DNA of 64,000 bases from Bordetella genomosp. 9 (GCF_002119725.1 NZ_CP021109.1:2480001-2544000); one strand, 5' to 3'. Numbered from the stretch's first letter, positions 9,784 through 19,595 are shown. A program made the numbers and translations. Notes: generated by a model not told the origin, from the sequence alone.

Positions 9784-11220
9784 ATGCCGACGCACGCGAT
9801 GCCGCCTTCAGCGCCTTCCCTGCCGCCGCCCCTGCTCGCCGAGACGCTTCACAGGGTCGCGCGGCGGTATCGGCTGCCCGCCATGGAAGCCGTGCCGCCC
9901 AAACCGGGACAGGAGGGGGCGGCCGCAACCGTGGCGTTGACCATCGAACAGGCCCGCCGGACCCTTGCGGCGGGCGGCGTACCGGACGAGGCGTCGCAAA
10001 GCCGCTTTGTCGACGCGCTGGCCAGGATGATCGAAGACGCGATGCGAACCGACGCCGGCGATCCCGTTTTCCAGGCCATGGTGCTGCGGCACCGGTTCGC
10101 CCAGGTGCGCGAATACGCATCGTTGTCCGCCCATGCCGACGCGGACCGCCGTTCGGTGCGCGCGGCGGTCAACAAGGTCGCCCACCCCGCCCGGCCCCTG
10201 CCCTCGCTGTCCGAGGACCACCGGCAGGCGCTGGCGCGCCTGCACGCAAGCGCGGCGGCCGGCGACTGGCCGGCGCTGGCCGACACGGCGCGAGGGCTGA
10301 TGACGCTCGGGGGCCGCGCGCAGAGTGATACGCTGCCGCGGCAGCCCAGCCTGGCGCGCCTGCTCGACAGCCCGGCATTGGAGCGCCTGCGAAGGCTGCA
10401 TGACCTGGCGCCGGATGCGCAGGTCCGCCGATACCGGTCGCTGTGGGAACGCCAGGGCCCGCGCTCCGGAAGCGCGAGCGCCGCCGCCCATGGCATAGCC
10501 TCGCAGCAGCGTGGCGCCGCGGTGGAGGCCCTGGCGACGCAGGCCATCGCGTCGCTGGCGCAACGGCTGGCGCAGGCGGAAGACATGCCGGCGGCGTATC
10601 GGGCGGTCACGTCAATGCGCGTGCCGGCCGCCATCCGGGGCGAGCGCGACCGCGCCAAAAGCGAATGGGACGTCGTCCTGTTGCGGCGGGCCGGCGGCGC
10701 CGGCGACACGCCGCTCTGGGACATCTGCCTGCTTGTGGAAGCCAAGGCCTCGGCGGATGCCGCCACCACGGACCTGCCCCGTCTGCTGCGAGGACTGCGC
10801 CTGCTTGCGCAGGCCGACGACCGCGAGGTTTACGCATTCCAGACCCGCGAAGGCGTCGTCCGCCTGCGCGGCGCGTCGCTGCGCACACTCGGCGCCGCGG
10901 CGGCGGAACTGCGCGAACGGGTGCTCTACTGCTGCGATGCGCCCGCCGACCCCGCCCCGCGCCTGCTTGGCGCGGCCAGCCGGATGCAGCTGTTATCGGC
11001 GCCGCCGAGCGTCGCCTTTGCGTGCAGACTGGCCCAAGGCGAACCCTCGGACCGCGGCTGTCTGGCGCCGCTGTGGCGGGAATTGCTGGAATCGCCGCGC
11101 TGGCACGCGGTGCTCCATCAATACCCCACGCTGCGCCAGGTCCGCGACCTGATGGTGCACACGGACGATCTGACGGCCGCGATCGAACGCATCCCGCCGC
11201 AGGCCCCATCATCCGTTTGA
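9784..11220 (+). CDS. Uncharacterised protein with PD-(D/E)XK-like motif
   Basis: A 478-residue soluble protein I do not recognise as a named family. It is Ala/Arg-rich and mostly helical in its first 280 residues. The C-terminal part has SEWDVVLL (Asp296) followed 23 residues later by LLVEAKASAD (Glu319, Lys321), with hydrophobic strands around both. This D-x(n)-ExK layout is the metal-binding core of PD-(D/E)XK nucleases and related folds. No helicase, methyltransferase or toxin partner is adjacent. The role could be DNA processing, or the motif could be incidental. A divergent winged-helix gene lies upstream and a VOC protein downstream; neither explains it. Confidence 0.6.
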   Translation: MPTHAMPPSAPSLPPPLLAETLHRVARRYRLPAMEAVPPKPGQEGAAATVALTIEQARRTLAAGGVPDEASQSRFVDALARMIEDAMRTDAGDPVFQAMVLRHRFAQVREYASLSAHADADRRSVRAAVNKVAHPARPLPSLSEDHRQALARLHASAAAGDWPALADTARGLMTLGGRAQSDTLPRQPSLARLLDSPALERLRRLHDLAPDAQVRRYRSLWERQGPRSGSASAAAHGIASQQRGAAVEALATQAIASLAQRLAQAEDMPAAYRAVTSMRVPAAIRGERDRAKSEWDVVLLRRAGGAGDTPLWDICLLVEAKASADAATTDLPRLLRGLRLLAQADDREVYAFQTREGVVRLRGASLRTLGAAAAELRERVLYCCDAPADPAPRLLGAASRMQLLSAPPSVAFACRLAQGEPSDRGCLAPLWRELLESPRWHAVLHQYPTLRQVRDLMVHTDDLTAAIERIPPQAPSSV

Positions 11221-11335
11221 ACGTCCGCCGGCATGCGCAACGCCGAAGCCGTGCATCCGCCTGCGAACCGCGAGGTTCCCACCGCCGCGTTTACGCGGTA
11301 CAACGTCTGGCACCGATGACTCCGGGAGAAGCAGA

Positions 11336-11818
11336 ATGGCAAGCAAGAACACCGTATGCCTGTGGTACGACGGCGCCGCCCTGGAAGCCGCCCGGTTCTA
11401 CGCTCAAACGTTTCCCGACAGCGAAGTCACGGCTGTCCATCACGCGCCCGGCGACTATCCATCAGGCAAGGAAGGCGATGTCCTGATGGTCGAGTTCACC
11501 GTGATGGGAATTCCCTGCCTGGGTCTGAATGGCGGACCCGTCTTCCAACACAACGAGGCGTTCTCGTTTCAGGTCGCCACCGACGACCAGGCCGAGACGG
11601 ACCGATTCTGGCATGCGATCGTGGACAACGGCGGCAGGCCGAACGCCTGCGGCTGGTGCCAGGACAAATGGGGCATCTCCTGGCAGATCACGCCGCGCGC
11701 GCTGACCGAAGCGGTTACCGATCCGGACCGCGCCGCCGCCAAGCGTGCCTTCGAAGCCATGATGACGATGACCAAGATCGACATCGCGGCCATCGAAGCG
11801 GCCCGCCGCGGCGGTTGA
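11336..11818 (+). CDS. VOC (glyoxalase/PhnB-like) family protein
   Basis: A 160-residue protein of the vicinal-oxygen-chelate superfamily in the PhnB/3-demethylubiquinone methyltransferase-like branch. CLWYDGAALEAARFYAQTFP and GLNGGPVFQHNEAFSFQV are the typical first-repeat signatures. Members are small dimeric enzymes of mostly unknown substrate, and many are misannotated as methyltransferases. The start at 11336 has GGGAGAAG just upstream. The photolyase gene follows 25 bp later in the same direction, so the two may be co-transcribed. Confidence 0.85.
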   Translation: MASKNTVCLWYDGAALEAARFYAQTFPDSEVTAVHHAPGDYPSGKEGDVLMVEFTVMGIPCLGLNGGPVFQHNEAFSFQVATDDQAETDRFWHAIVDNGGRPNACGWCQDKWGISWQITPRALTEAVTDPDRAAAKRAFEAMMTMTKIDIAAIEAARRGG

Positions 11819-11843
11819 ACGCTGCACCGGATGATCGGCACGC

Positions 11844-13306
11844 ATGCCGGCCCTGATTTGGTTTCGCACCGATCTGCGCGTACAGGACAATCCGGCACTG
11901 ACGGCCGCGATGGAAGACGGGCCGGCGCTGGCCCTGTATGCGGCCGCGCCGGACCAGTGGCGCCGCCATGGCGACGCGCCGGCCAAGATCGATTTCTGGC
12001 TGCGGCATCTGGCTGCCTTGCGCGAACGGCTTGCGGACCTGCACGTGCCGCTGAAGATCGTCGTCACGCGCGATTGGGAGCAAGCGCCCGAGGCGATCGC
12101 CGCCTTCTGCCAACGGCATGGCGTGCAATCGGTCCACCTCAATGCCGAATGGGGCATCAATGAGCGCCGGCGCGACGACGCGGTCGCCCGCAAGCTCGCC
12201 ACGGCTGGGATCACGTGGCGCGTCCATCACGGCGCCACGCTGCTGATTCCCGGATCTGTCGTCACGGGCAAGGGCGAGTGCTACAAGGTCTACACGCCCT
12301 TCGCAAGGATCTGCCGCGATCGGCTGGCAGCCGCCCTGCCGGCGCGGGCCGTGCCGCCCGCACCGCAACCGCCGATGTCCGTGCCCGCCGATCCGCTGCC
12401 CGGCCTGACCGCGATGCTGGCAGGCTTGGACCGGACGACAGCCGATGACGATGCACACGATGCCCGGCGCGCGCAGTGGCCGGCCGGCGAAGACGTGGCG
12501 GCGGATCGGCTGGCCGCATTCATCGACGAAAGGATCGATCACTATCCGGAGGAACGCGATTTCCCCGGCCGGAACGGCACCAGCCGGCTGTCTCCGTATC
12601 TGGCCGCGGGCGTGATTTCCGCCGGGGCCTGCCTACGCGCGGCCCTTGCGGCCAACCAGGGCGAATTGGACAGCGGCCGTGCCGGCATCCGGGCCTGGAT
12701 CGCGCAATTGCTATGGCGCGAGTTCTACCTGCATCTGCTTGCCGCCCACCCTGCCCTGTCCATGCACCGGCCCATGCGGCCCGAAACCGACGCCGTGCCA
12801 TGGCGCGATGCCGGCGACGACTTCCAGGCCTGGTGCGACGGGCGCACGGGGTTTCCCATCATCGACGCCGCGATGCGGCACTGCGCGCCACGGGCTGGAT
12901 GCACAACCGGCTGCGGATGATGACGGCGATGTTCCTCAGCAAAAACCTGCTGCTGGATTGGCGCAAGGGGGAAGCCTGGTTCATGGCGCATCTGATCGAC
13001 GGCGATCTGGCGCTGAACAACGGCGGCTGGCAGTGGAGCGCATCCACAGGCACGGACGCCGCGCCTTATTTCCGCGTTTTCAATCCCGAAACGCAGTCGC
13101 GCAAGTTCGACCCGTGCGGCCGGTTCCTGCGGCATTGGCTGCCCGAACTTGCCGGACTGGACGACGACGCGATCCACGCGCCCGCGGCGGCGCAGCGCGA
13201 GGCCCGGGGGTATCCCGAACGCATCGTGGATCTGCGCGAAAGCCGTCTGCGGGCCATCGAAGCGTACGCCGGCGCTTCGCGCCGCATGTTCCGGCCGCAA
13301 CGGTGA
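11844..13306 (+). pseudogene. phrB: Deoxyribodipyrimidine photolyase, frameshifted
   Basis: Encodes a CPD photolyase, a blue-light enzyme that splits pyrimidine dimers using FAD. The first 345 residues are normal: IWFRTDLRVQDNPAL, the antenna domain, and the FAD domain with [16 protein letters not shown] and WREFYLHLL. Near 12878 the sequence reads cggcactgcgc where the family pattern needs one more base, so the first frame runs into garbage and stops at 12920. The correct continuation ([34 protein letters not shown]) is open in another frame to 13306. A single missing G explains this. Either the gene is recently inactivated or the base was lost in sequencing; no second lesion is visible. Confidence 0.88.
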
Positions 13307-13339
13307 TGCCAGCGCCGGTGCGGCGCGGGCAGCGAGGCG

Positions 13340-14107
13340 TCACTGCCTGGGCCGGGGCGCCCGCTTGACGGCAACACCGGCGCCGCGTCGCGCCGAACCC
13401 CCACCCTGCGCGCCGGCCCACATGCGCAGCAAAGTGCGCGTTTGTTCGCGCACGGTTTCCTTGATGAGCTCGGCGCGCGATGCGTCGACATTCTGCCAAC
13501 CGAGCAGCGATAGCGCGCCGCGCTTGATCGTATTGAAGATCAGCAGCTGGCCGTGCAGCGTGAATACGCGCACCACAGTCCTGGGATCGTTGGCGGCCGT
13601 ACCGCAAATGCGCGCGACCAGGGCCGTACAGACCTCGTTCAGCGGCTTGCGCACCCGCTCCTGCAGGATGTCGCTGGCGATGGGCGGCTCGTGGCCCGCC
13701 TGCTCGCGGGCGAAGAACAGGCGCAGATCCGGACCGCCGCACGGATTGAACATGCGTTCGGCCATGGCGTCCTGGATGCCGGTGAAGGCGTCGATCAGCG
13801 CATCGGCGGGCGCATGGTCCGCCTGCAACTGCTGCCGGGCCCGCTCGATGGCGGGATCGAAAGTCCGCCGGACATCTTCCGCGATGTGTTCGGCGCAGGC
13901 GCGGTACAGGCCTTCCTTGCTCTGGAAGTAGTACTGCAGCGCGGGCGCGTTCACCCCCGCCCGCGCCGCGATATCGCGGGTGGAGGCGCCATCGAAACCG
14001 GCTTCGCCAAAACGCTCGATGGCGGCCTCGATGATCCTGAGTCTGGTTTCGTCGCCCCGGGCATAACCGCTGCCAGCCGGCCGGCGCGCGCGCTTGGCTT
14101 CCGTCAT
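13340..14107 (-). CDS. TetR-family regulator of the adjacent efflux operon
   Basis: A 255-residue TetR protein. The N-terminal helix-turn-helix reads IIEAAIERFGEAGFDGASTRDIAARAGVN-APALQYYFQSKEGLY, and the C-terminal ligand domain resembles the CerR (DUF1956) group. I start it at 14107 (MTEAK) with GGAGAACACC upstream; a longer in-frame start at 14134 is less likely. It is transcribed divergently from an EmrAB-NodT-type efflux operon with an 84-bp gap holding a large imperfect inverted repeat, so it probably represses that operon and itself. Confidence 0.88.
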   Translation of the reverse strand: MTEAKRARRPAGSGYARGDETRLRIIEAAIERFGEAGFDGASTRDIAARAGVNAPALQYYFQSKEGLYRACAEHIAEDVRRTFDPAIERARQQLQADHAPADALIDAFTGIQDAMAERMFNPCGGPDLRLFFAREQAGHEPPIASDILQERVRKPLNEVCTALVARICGTAANDPRTVVRVFTLHGQLLIFNTIKRGALSLLGWQNVDASRAELIKETVREQTRTLLRMWAGAQGGGSARRGAGVAVKRAPRPRQ

Positions 14108-14146
14108 GGTGTTCTCCGCCCGAAAATATAACACTTGATAAATTTC

Positions 14147-14176
14147 TAGCGCTCGATAAAAATATTCCGATCGCTA
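14147..14176. promoter_or_regulatory. Candidate TetR operator (imperfect inverted repeat)
   Basis: A 30-bp imperfect inverted repeat with outer arms TAGCGCTCG and CGATCGCTA lies in the AT-rich gap between the divergent TetR and efflux genes. Size, position and symmetry fit a TetR dimer-pair operator. Binding by the neighbouring regulator is inferred. Confidence 0.5.
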
Positions 14177-14191
14177 AAAATCCAACGCCAC

Positions 14192-15349
14192 ATGTCCGCC
14201 TCTCCTGGTTCCCTTTCCTCATCTTCCCCTTCCGCAACGGGCGCCGCCGCGTCCGCCGTTACCCATCCGGGCGCGGTTCCGGGCAAGCCGGCCGGCCCGG
14301 CCTCGGCCGGCACGCCCCGCTCACGCAGGCGGCTGTTTGTGCTGGGCGCAGGCCTTGCCGCCCTGATCGCCGCGCTGGCGTGGGGCGCGCACTGGTGGCT
14401 GGTGGGACGCTTCATCGAAAGCACGGACGACGCCTATCTGCAGGCCGATAGCGTCACCGTCGCTCCCAAGGTCAGCGGCTATGTGACGCAGGTCTACGTG
14501 GCCGACAACCAGGCGGTCCAGCCCGGCGATCCGTTGGTGCGCCTGGACGACCGGCAGTATCGGGCCGCGCTGGACCAGGCCCAGGCCACGATCGCGGCGC
14601 GCGAGGCCGACATCGCGCGCGCCCGGGCGGAGATCGAACAGCAGAACGCCAACGTGGCCCAGGCCGAGGCGCAGGCCCGCGTGGCGCGGCTGAACGCCCA
14701 GCACGCGCAGGCCGAGGTGCAGCGCTATCGGCCGCTGGCGGCGACCGGCGCCGAAACCAGCGAGCGGCTGGCCAACCTCACCAATCAGCGCGACCAGGCG
14801 CTGGCGACCCAGGCGGCCAACGAAGCGGCGGTGCGCGCCGCGCGGGCGCAGATCGCCGTCAGCACCGCGCAGATCGCACAGGCCGAGGCCCAATTGGCCG
14901 CCGCACGCGCCAGCGCCCGTCAGGCCAGCCTTGATCTGCAAGACACGGTGGTGCGCGCCACGCTGGCCGGCACTGTCGGCGACCGCACCGTACGCGTCGG
15001 CCAGTTCGTGCAGCCGGGCACGCGCATGATGACGCTGGTGCCGGTGCAGGACGTCTATCTGGAAGCCAACTTCAAGGAAACGCAGATCGGCCGCATGCGG
15101 GCCGGACAGCCCGTCACGCTGCATGTGGACGCCCTGCCCGGCGCCGACCTGCACGGTGTGGTCGACAGCTTCGCCCCGGGAACCGGCGCGCAATTCGCGC
15201 TGCTGCCGCCGGAGAACGCCACGGGCAACTTCACCAAGATCGTGCAGCGCGTGCCCGTCCGCATCCGCGTGCAGGCGGACGCCCGCACGCGCGCCCTGCT
15301 CCTGCCCGGGCTTTCCGTAACGGCGGAAGTCGACACGCGCAATGGCTGA
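14192..15349 (+). CDS. HlyD/EmrA-family membrane fusion protein
   Basis: A 385-residue periplasmic adaptor of a tripartite exporter. Residues ~48-70 form one membrane anchor (LFVLGAGLAALIAALAW), followed by the first half of the lipoyl domain (STDDAYLQADSVTVAPKVSG), a long Ala/Gln-rich alpha-helical hairpin (about residues 125-260), the second lipoyl half (VVRATLAGTVGDRTVRVGQF) and a beta-barrel. This is the EmrA pattern, which pairs with 14-helix MFS pumps. Its end overlaps the pump gene by 8 bases. Confidence 0.9.
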   Translation: MSASPGSLSSSSPSATGAAASAVTHPGAVPGKPAGPASAGTPRSRRRLFVLGAGLAALIAALAWGAHWWLVGRFIESTDDAYLQADSVTVAPKVSGYVTQVYVADNQAVQPGDPLVRLDDRQYRAALDQAQATIAAREADIARARAEIEQQNANVAQAEAQARVARLNAQHAQAEVQRYRPLAATGAETSERLANLTNQRDQALATQAANEAAVRAARAQIAVSTAQIAQAEAQLAAARASARQASLDLQDTVVRATLAGTVGDRTVRVGQFVQPGTRMMTLVPVQDVYLEANFKETQIGRMRAGQPVTLHVDALPGADLHGVVDSFAPGTGAQFALLPPENATGNFTKIVQRVPVRIRVQADARTRALLLPGLSVTAEVDTRNG

Positions 15350-16910
15350 TTCCTCACCGCAGGCGGAACGCGCGAGCGCCGCGGACTGGATTGCCGTTAC
15401 CGGCGGCGCATTGGGCGCGCTGATGGCGACGCTCGACATCTCGATCACCAATTCGGCTTTGCCGCAGATCCAGGGGTCGATCGGCGCGACCGGTACGGAA
15501 GGGACCTGGATCTCCACCGGCTACCTGATGTCGGAGATCGTGATGATCCCCCTGGCGGCCTGGCTGACGCGCGTCTTCGGCCTGCGCAATTTCCTGCTCG
15601 GCAATGCCGTGCTGTTTGCGCTTTTCTCGGTGATGTGCGGCCTGTCGCACAGCCTGACGCAAATGATCGTGGGCCGCATCGGCCAGGGCTTTACCGGCGG
15701 CGCGATGATCCCCACCGCGCAGACCATCATCCGCACGCGCCTGCCGCGCTCCCAGCTGCCGGTCGGCATGACGATGTTCGGCCTGATCGTGCTGCTTGGC
15801 CCTTTGCTGGGGCCGGTGCTGGGCGGGTGGCTTGCGGAAAACGTCAGCTGGAGCTGGTGCTTTCTCGTCAACCTGCCGGTATGCGTGGCGCTGGTCGCGC
15901 TGCTGCTGGGCGGGCTGCCCGCGGAAAAACCGCGCTGGATGGATTTCCTCAAGGCCGACTGGGTCGGCATCGCGGGCTTGTCCATCGGCTTGAGCAGCCT
16001 GACAGTGGTGCTGGAGGAAGGCCAGCGCGAGCGCTGGTTCGACTCCCACATGATCGTGACCCTGACCGCGGTCACCCTGGCGGGCTTCGCCCTGATCGCG
16101 ATATCGCAGTTCACGGCGCCCAAACCCATCCTGCGCCTGAGCCTGCTGCGCAATCTGCGCTACGCCAGCGTGATACTGATCGTATTCGCCGTGGGCGCCG
16201 GGCTGTACGGCGTTTCCTACCTGGTGCCGCAGTTCCTCAGCCTGATCGCCGGCTACAACGCCGAGCAGTCGGGAGCCGTAATGCTGGTATCCGGCGTGCC
16301 CGCCTTCCTGATGATGCCGATATTGCCGCGCCTGCTCGGCAAGGTCGACTTCCGCATCCTGGTCATCGCCGGACTGCTCATGTTCACCGGTAGCTGCCTG
16401 TTGGACATCGGGCTGACGGCGCAAAGCGTGGGACACGATTTCTACGGCTCGCAGTTCCTGCGCGGCGTCGGCCAGATGCTGGCGATGATGCCGCTGAACC
16501 AGGCCTCGATGGCGGCGGTCTCGCGCGAGGAGTCCGGCGATGCCGCCGGCCTGTACAACATGGCGCGCAACCTGGGCGGATCGGTCGGCCTGGCCATCAT
16601 CGGCATCGTCATCGACCGGCGCAACACCTTTCATACGGACGTGCTGCGCGAATCGCTCAGCGCCAATTCGGTGCTCGGCCAGGAACGCATCGCGGCCAGC
16701 GCGGCGAACTGGTTCGCGCAGACCGGCGACATGGCCTATTCGCAAATGCGCGCGCTGGCGCAGCTCGCGCGCCAGATCCAGCAGCAGGCCGCCGTCATGA
16801 CGTATTCCGAGACCTTCTATCTGCTGGCGCTGGCCCTGCTGGCCTGCGTGCCGCTGGCGCTGCTGCTGCGCACGCCGCGCGGCGCCGATACGCCCAGCGC
16901 TGGCCATTGA
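15342..16910 (+). CDS. EmrB/QacA-type DHA2 MFS drug exporter
   Basis: A 522-residue inner-membrane pump with about 14 hydrophobic helices, the DHA2 arrangement of the MFS. LMATLDISITNSALPQIQ in helix 1 matches the family's D-x-T-x-V-N-x-A-L-P motif, and GQGFTGGAMIP plus LLGPLLGPVLGGWLAE contain motif C of antiporters. With the EmrA-like adaptor and the outer-membrane factor it would form a proton-driven exporter spanning both membranes. The substrate is unknown; amphiphilic drugs or aromatic acids are usual for the family. Confidence 0.92.
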   Translation: MADSSPQAERASAADWIAVTGGALGALMATLDISITNSALPQIQGSIGATGTEGTWISTGYLMSEIVMIPLAAWLTRVFGLRNFLLGNAVLFALFSVMCGLSHSLTQMIVGRIGQGFTGGAMIPTAQTIIRTRLPRSQLPVGMTMFGLIVLLGPLLGPVLGGWLAENVSWSWCFLVNLPVCVALVALLLGGLPAEKPRWMDFLKADWVGIAGLSIGLSSLTVVLEEGQRERWFDSHMIVTLTAVTLAGFALIAISQFTAPKPILRLSLLRNLRYASVILIVFAVGAGLYGVSYLVPQFLSLIAGYNAEQSGAVMLVSGVPAFLMMPILPRLLGKVDFRILVIAGLLMFTGSCLLDIGLTAQSVGHDFYGSQFLRGVGQMLAMMPLNQASMAAVSREESGDAAGLYNMARNLGGSVGLAIIGIVIDRRNTFHTDVLRESLSANSVLGQERIAASAANWFAQTGDMAYSQMRALAQLARQIQQQAAVMTYSETFYLLALALLACVPLALLLRTPRGADTPSAGH

Positions 16911-16918
16911 TCCAAACC

Positions 16919-18418
16919 ATGTACAAGCCATTCCGCCGCCTGTCCTTTCTGCTTTGCGCCGCCGCGGCCGGCGGACTCATTCTGCCCGGTTGCACGGTCG
17001 GCCCGGACTACCGCGGCGCCCCTGAGGTCGCGCCGGACGCGGCGCGGCAGCCCGCGTTCGTACGCGCGCCCCAGGATGCCGTCGCGCCCGGACATGCCCC
17101 CAGTCAATGGTGGCGGGCGTTGAACGATCCCCAATTGAACGCCCTGGTCGACGCGGCGCTTGCGCACAATCCCGATCTGCACGCGGCGCAGGCGCGGCTG
17201 CGAGCCTCGCGGGCGCAACTGCAGCAGGCCAACGCCAACGGCATGCCGACCAGTTCGGCCACGCTGGCCGCCATCCGCACGCGCTCGCCCAATACATCGG
17301 TGCTGTCGCAAGGCGGTTCCGGCGGCGATGCCTCCGGACAAGGCGACCCGGCCGGACAAGGCGGCGGCTCGTCCGGCCGGGGGCCGGTGCAGTTCTACAG
17401 CGCCGGCTTCGATGCATCCTGGGAGCTGGACCTGTTCGGCGGCACCCGCCGCGCTGTGGAGGCCGCAGCGGCCGAAGCCGAGGCCGTACAGGCCGATCTG
17501 GCCGACGCCCAGGTCTCGCTGGCCGCCGAGGTGGCGCAGGCCTATATCAGCCTGCGCGACCAGCAGCAGCGCCTGCGCCTGGCGCAGCGCTCCGCCGAGC
17601 TGCAACAGCGCATGCTGGACCTGACCCAGCAGCGCCGGCAGCATGGCACCGCGGCCGATGTGGACGTGGAACGGCTGTCCACGCAGGTGGCCACCACGCG
17701 CGCCACGCTGGTGCCGCTGGATGCGCAGATCGCGGAATCGCTGGATCGGCTGGCCGTGCTCACCGGACGCGAGCCCGGCGCGCTGGACAAGGAGCTGGGC
17801 GCCGCGGGGCCGCTGCCTGCCCTGCCGGCCCAGGTTCGCGTCGGCGATCCCGCCTCGCTATTGAAACAGCGGCCCGATATCCGCGGCGCGGAACGGCGGC
17901 TGGCATCGGCCAACGCGCAGATCGGCGAGCGCACGGCCGATCTCTTCCCCAAGGTCACCCTGTTCGGCGATATCGGCTTCAGCGGTTCGGAACTGGGCCA
18001 TCTGGTTCGCAAGGAGAACTTCACCTGGATCGGCATTCCGTACCTGCAGTGGAACGTGCTCGACTTCGGCCGCACCCGCAGCGGCATACGCGCGGCCGAA
18101 GCGGCGCGCGACGAGGCCCAGGCCAAGTATGCGCACACCGTGCTGGCGGCGCTGCAGGACGCCAACACTGCGCTGTCCCGCTACGGCCATCAACGCGAGC
18201 ATCTGGTGCGCCTGCGGCAGGTACAGGACTTCGCCGCCCGTTCCGCGGAATTGACCCGCCAACGCTACGCCGCCGGCGTCGCCACGCTGATCGACCTGCT
18301 GGACACGCAGCGCGCCGAATTCGCGGCGCAGCAGGACGTGGTGGCCGGCCAGGCCGAGTTGCTGCAAGATTTCGTATCGCTGCAGAAAAGCCTCGGCCTG
18401 GGCTGGCAGCCCGGCTGA
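16919..18418 (+). CDS. NodT-family outer-membrane efflux lipoprotein
   Basis: A 499-residue TolC-like outer-membrane channel. The N-terminus is a lipoprotein signal ending LILPGC, with Cys as the lipid-anchored residue, followed by VGPDY, a hallmark of the RND/NodT outer-membrane factor family. Two outer-membrane efflux repeats follow, the second rich in coiled-coil (ASLRQASLD-like helices and a GVATLIDLLDTQR motif). The start may also be the TTG at 16907, which overlaps the pump's stop as TTGA; I prefer the ATG at 16919. It completes the tripartite exporter encoded by this operon. An insert rich in Gly and Gln (around residues 120-150) is longer than usual. Confidence 0.9.
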   Translation: MYKPFRRLSFLLCAAAAGGLILPGCTVGPDYRGAPEVAPDAARQPAFVRAPQDAVAPGHAPSQWWRALNDPQLNALVDAALAHNPDLHAAQARLRASRAQLQQANANGMPTSSATLAAIRTRSPNTSVLSQGGSGGDASGQGDPAGQGGGSSGRGPVQFYSAGFDASWELDLFGGTRRAVEAAAAEAEAVQADLADAQVSLAAEVAQAYISLRDQQQRLRLAQRSAELQQRMLDLTQQRRQHGTAADVDVERLSTQVATTRATLVPLDAQIAESLDRLAVLTGREPGALDKELGAAGPLPALPAQVRVGDPASLLKQRPDIRGAERRLASANAQIGERTADLFPKVTLFGDIGFSGSELGHLVRKENFTWIGIPYLQWNVLDFGRTRSGIRAAEAARDEAQAKYAHTVLAALQDANTALSRYGHQREHLVRLRQVQDFAARSAELTRQRYAAGVATLIDLLDTQRAEFAAQQDVVAGQAELLQDFVSLQKSLGLGWQPG

Positions 18419-18442
18419 CACGAACCCGTCGAAGGAACCCGC

Positions 18443-19591
18443 ATGACGCCAACGATGCCCGCACCGATGCTGCTGCCAAACGCTCGCCTCCCATGGCGGC
18501 GCGCCGCCGGCATCGCCTTGCTGCTGGCCCTGGCGGGCTGCGCCACCCGCGCGCCGCAGCCCGAAGCGCCCACCAGTCCGCAGGCCATCCGCGCCGACAT
18601 CGTGCGCCGCCTGCCGCCGGGCGTCGGCGATGCGGAGGGCTGGGCGCGCGATATCCAGGTAGCCGTCACCACGCAGGAGATCCTGGCGACGCCCGAGAAC
18701 CTGTGCGCCATCATCGCCGTGACCGAGCAGGAATCGGGCTTTCGCGCCGACCCCGCCGTGCCGGGGCTGCCGCGGATCGCTCGCGCCGAGATCGACCGGC
18801 GCGCCGCATCGTTGCACATCCCCGGAATGCTGGTCGACGCCGCGTTGCGCATCGAGTCGCCCAATGGCAAAAGCTACGGCGCGCGCCTGGATGCCGTACG
18901 CACCGAGCGCGAGCTGAGCGATATGTTCGAAGACTTCATCGGCATGGTGCCCATGGGACGCCAGCTCTTTGGGGGCCTGAACCCCGTGCACACCGCCGGC
19001 CCAATGCAGGTCAGCGTGGACTTCGCGCAGTCCCACGCCCAGGGTTACCCCTATCCGGTGGGCCAGAGCCTGCGCAAAGAAGTCTTTACCCGCCGCGGCG
19101 GGCTGTACTTCGGCGCCATGCATCTGCTGGGCTATCCCGCCCGCTACGATGCCATGCTGTATCGCTTCGCCGACTACAACGCGGGCTGGTACGCCAGCCG
19201 CAACGCCGCCTTCCAGGACGCGGTGAGCCAGGCCACCGGAATCAAGCTGGCTTTGGATGGCGACGTGTTGAACGAAACGTCCGCCGAACCGGGCGAAACC
19301 GAGCGCGCGATCCGTGCCTTGCGCTCGCGCCTGCGCATGAGCGAGGAAGCCATCCGGCGGGACCTGCGCGCGGGCGATCGTCCGGATTTCGAGGAGACGA
19401 CGCTGTACCGGCGCGTGTTCGAGATTGCAGACGCCGCCGCCGGGCACGCCTTGCCGCGTGCCGTGCTGCCCCGCATCCGGCTGCAGAGCCCGAAAATCAC
19501 CCGCCCCCTGACGACGGCCTGGTTTGCCGAACGCGTGAACGGGCGCTGGAAGCAGTGCCTGGCGCGGGGCGGATCGTCGCCGGCCCGCTGA
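18443..19591 (+). CDS. DUF1615 lipoprotein
   Basis: A 382-residue protein with a lipoprotein signal peptide (ALLLALAGC) and a single DUF1615 domain. The domain contains TEQESGF and a FADYNAGWYASRNAAFQ segment that resembles lysozyme-like lytic transglycosylases, with Glu in a TEQESG context where SLT enzymes have their catalytic Glu; enzymatic activity is a guess. It follows the efflux operon by 24 bp in the same direction and may be co-transcribed. It is convergent with the MATE gene, 4 bp apart. Confidence 0.8.
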   Translation: MTPTMPAPMLLPNARLPWRRAAGIALLLALAGCATRAPQPEAPTSPQAIRADIVRRLPPGVGDAEGWARDIQVAVTTQEILATPENLCAIIAVTEQESGFRADPAVPGLPRIARAEIDRRAASLHIPGMLVDAALRIESPNGKSYGARLDAVRTERELSDMFEDFIGMVPMGRQLFGGLNPVHTAGPMQVSVDFAQSHAQGYPYPVGQSLRKEVFTRRGGLYFGAMHLLGYPARYDAMLYRFADYNAGWYASRNAAFQDAVSQATGIKLALDGDVLNETSAEPGETERAIRALRSRLRMSEEAIRRDLRAGDRPDFEETTLYRRVFEIADAAAGHALPRAVLPRIRLQSPKITRPLTTAWFAERVNGRWKQCLARGGSSPAR

Positions 19592-19595
19592 TCGC

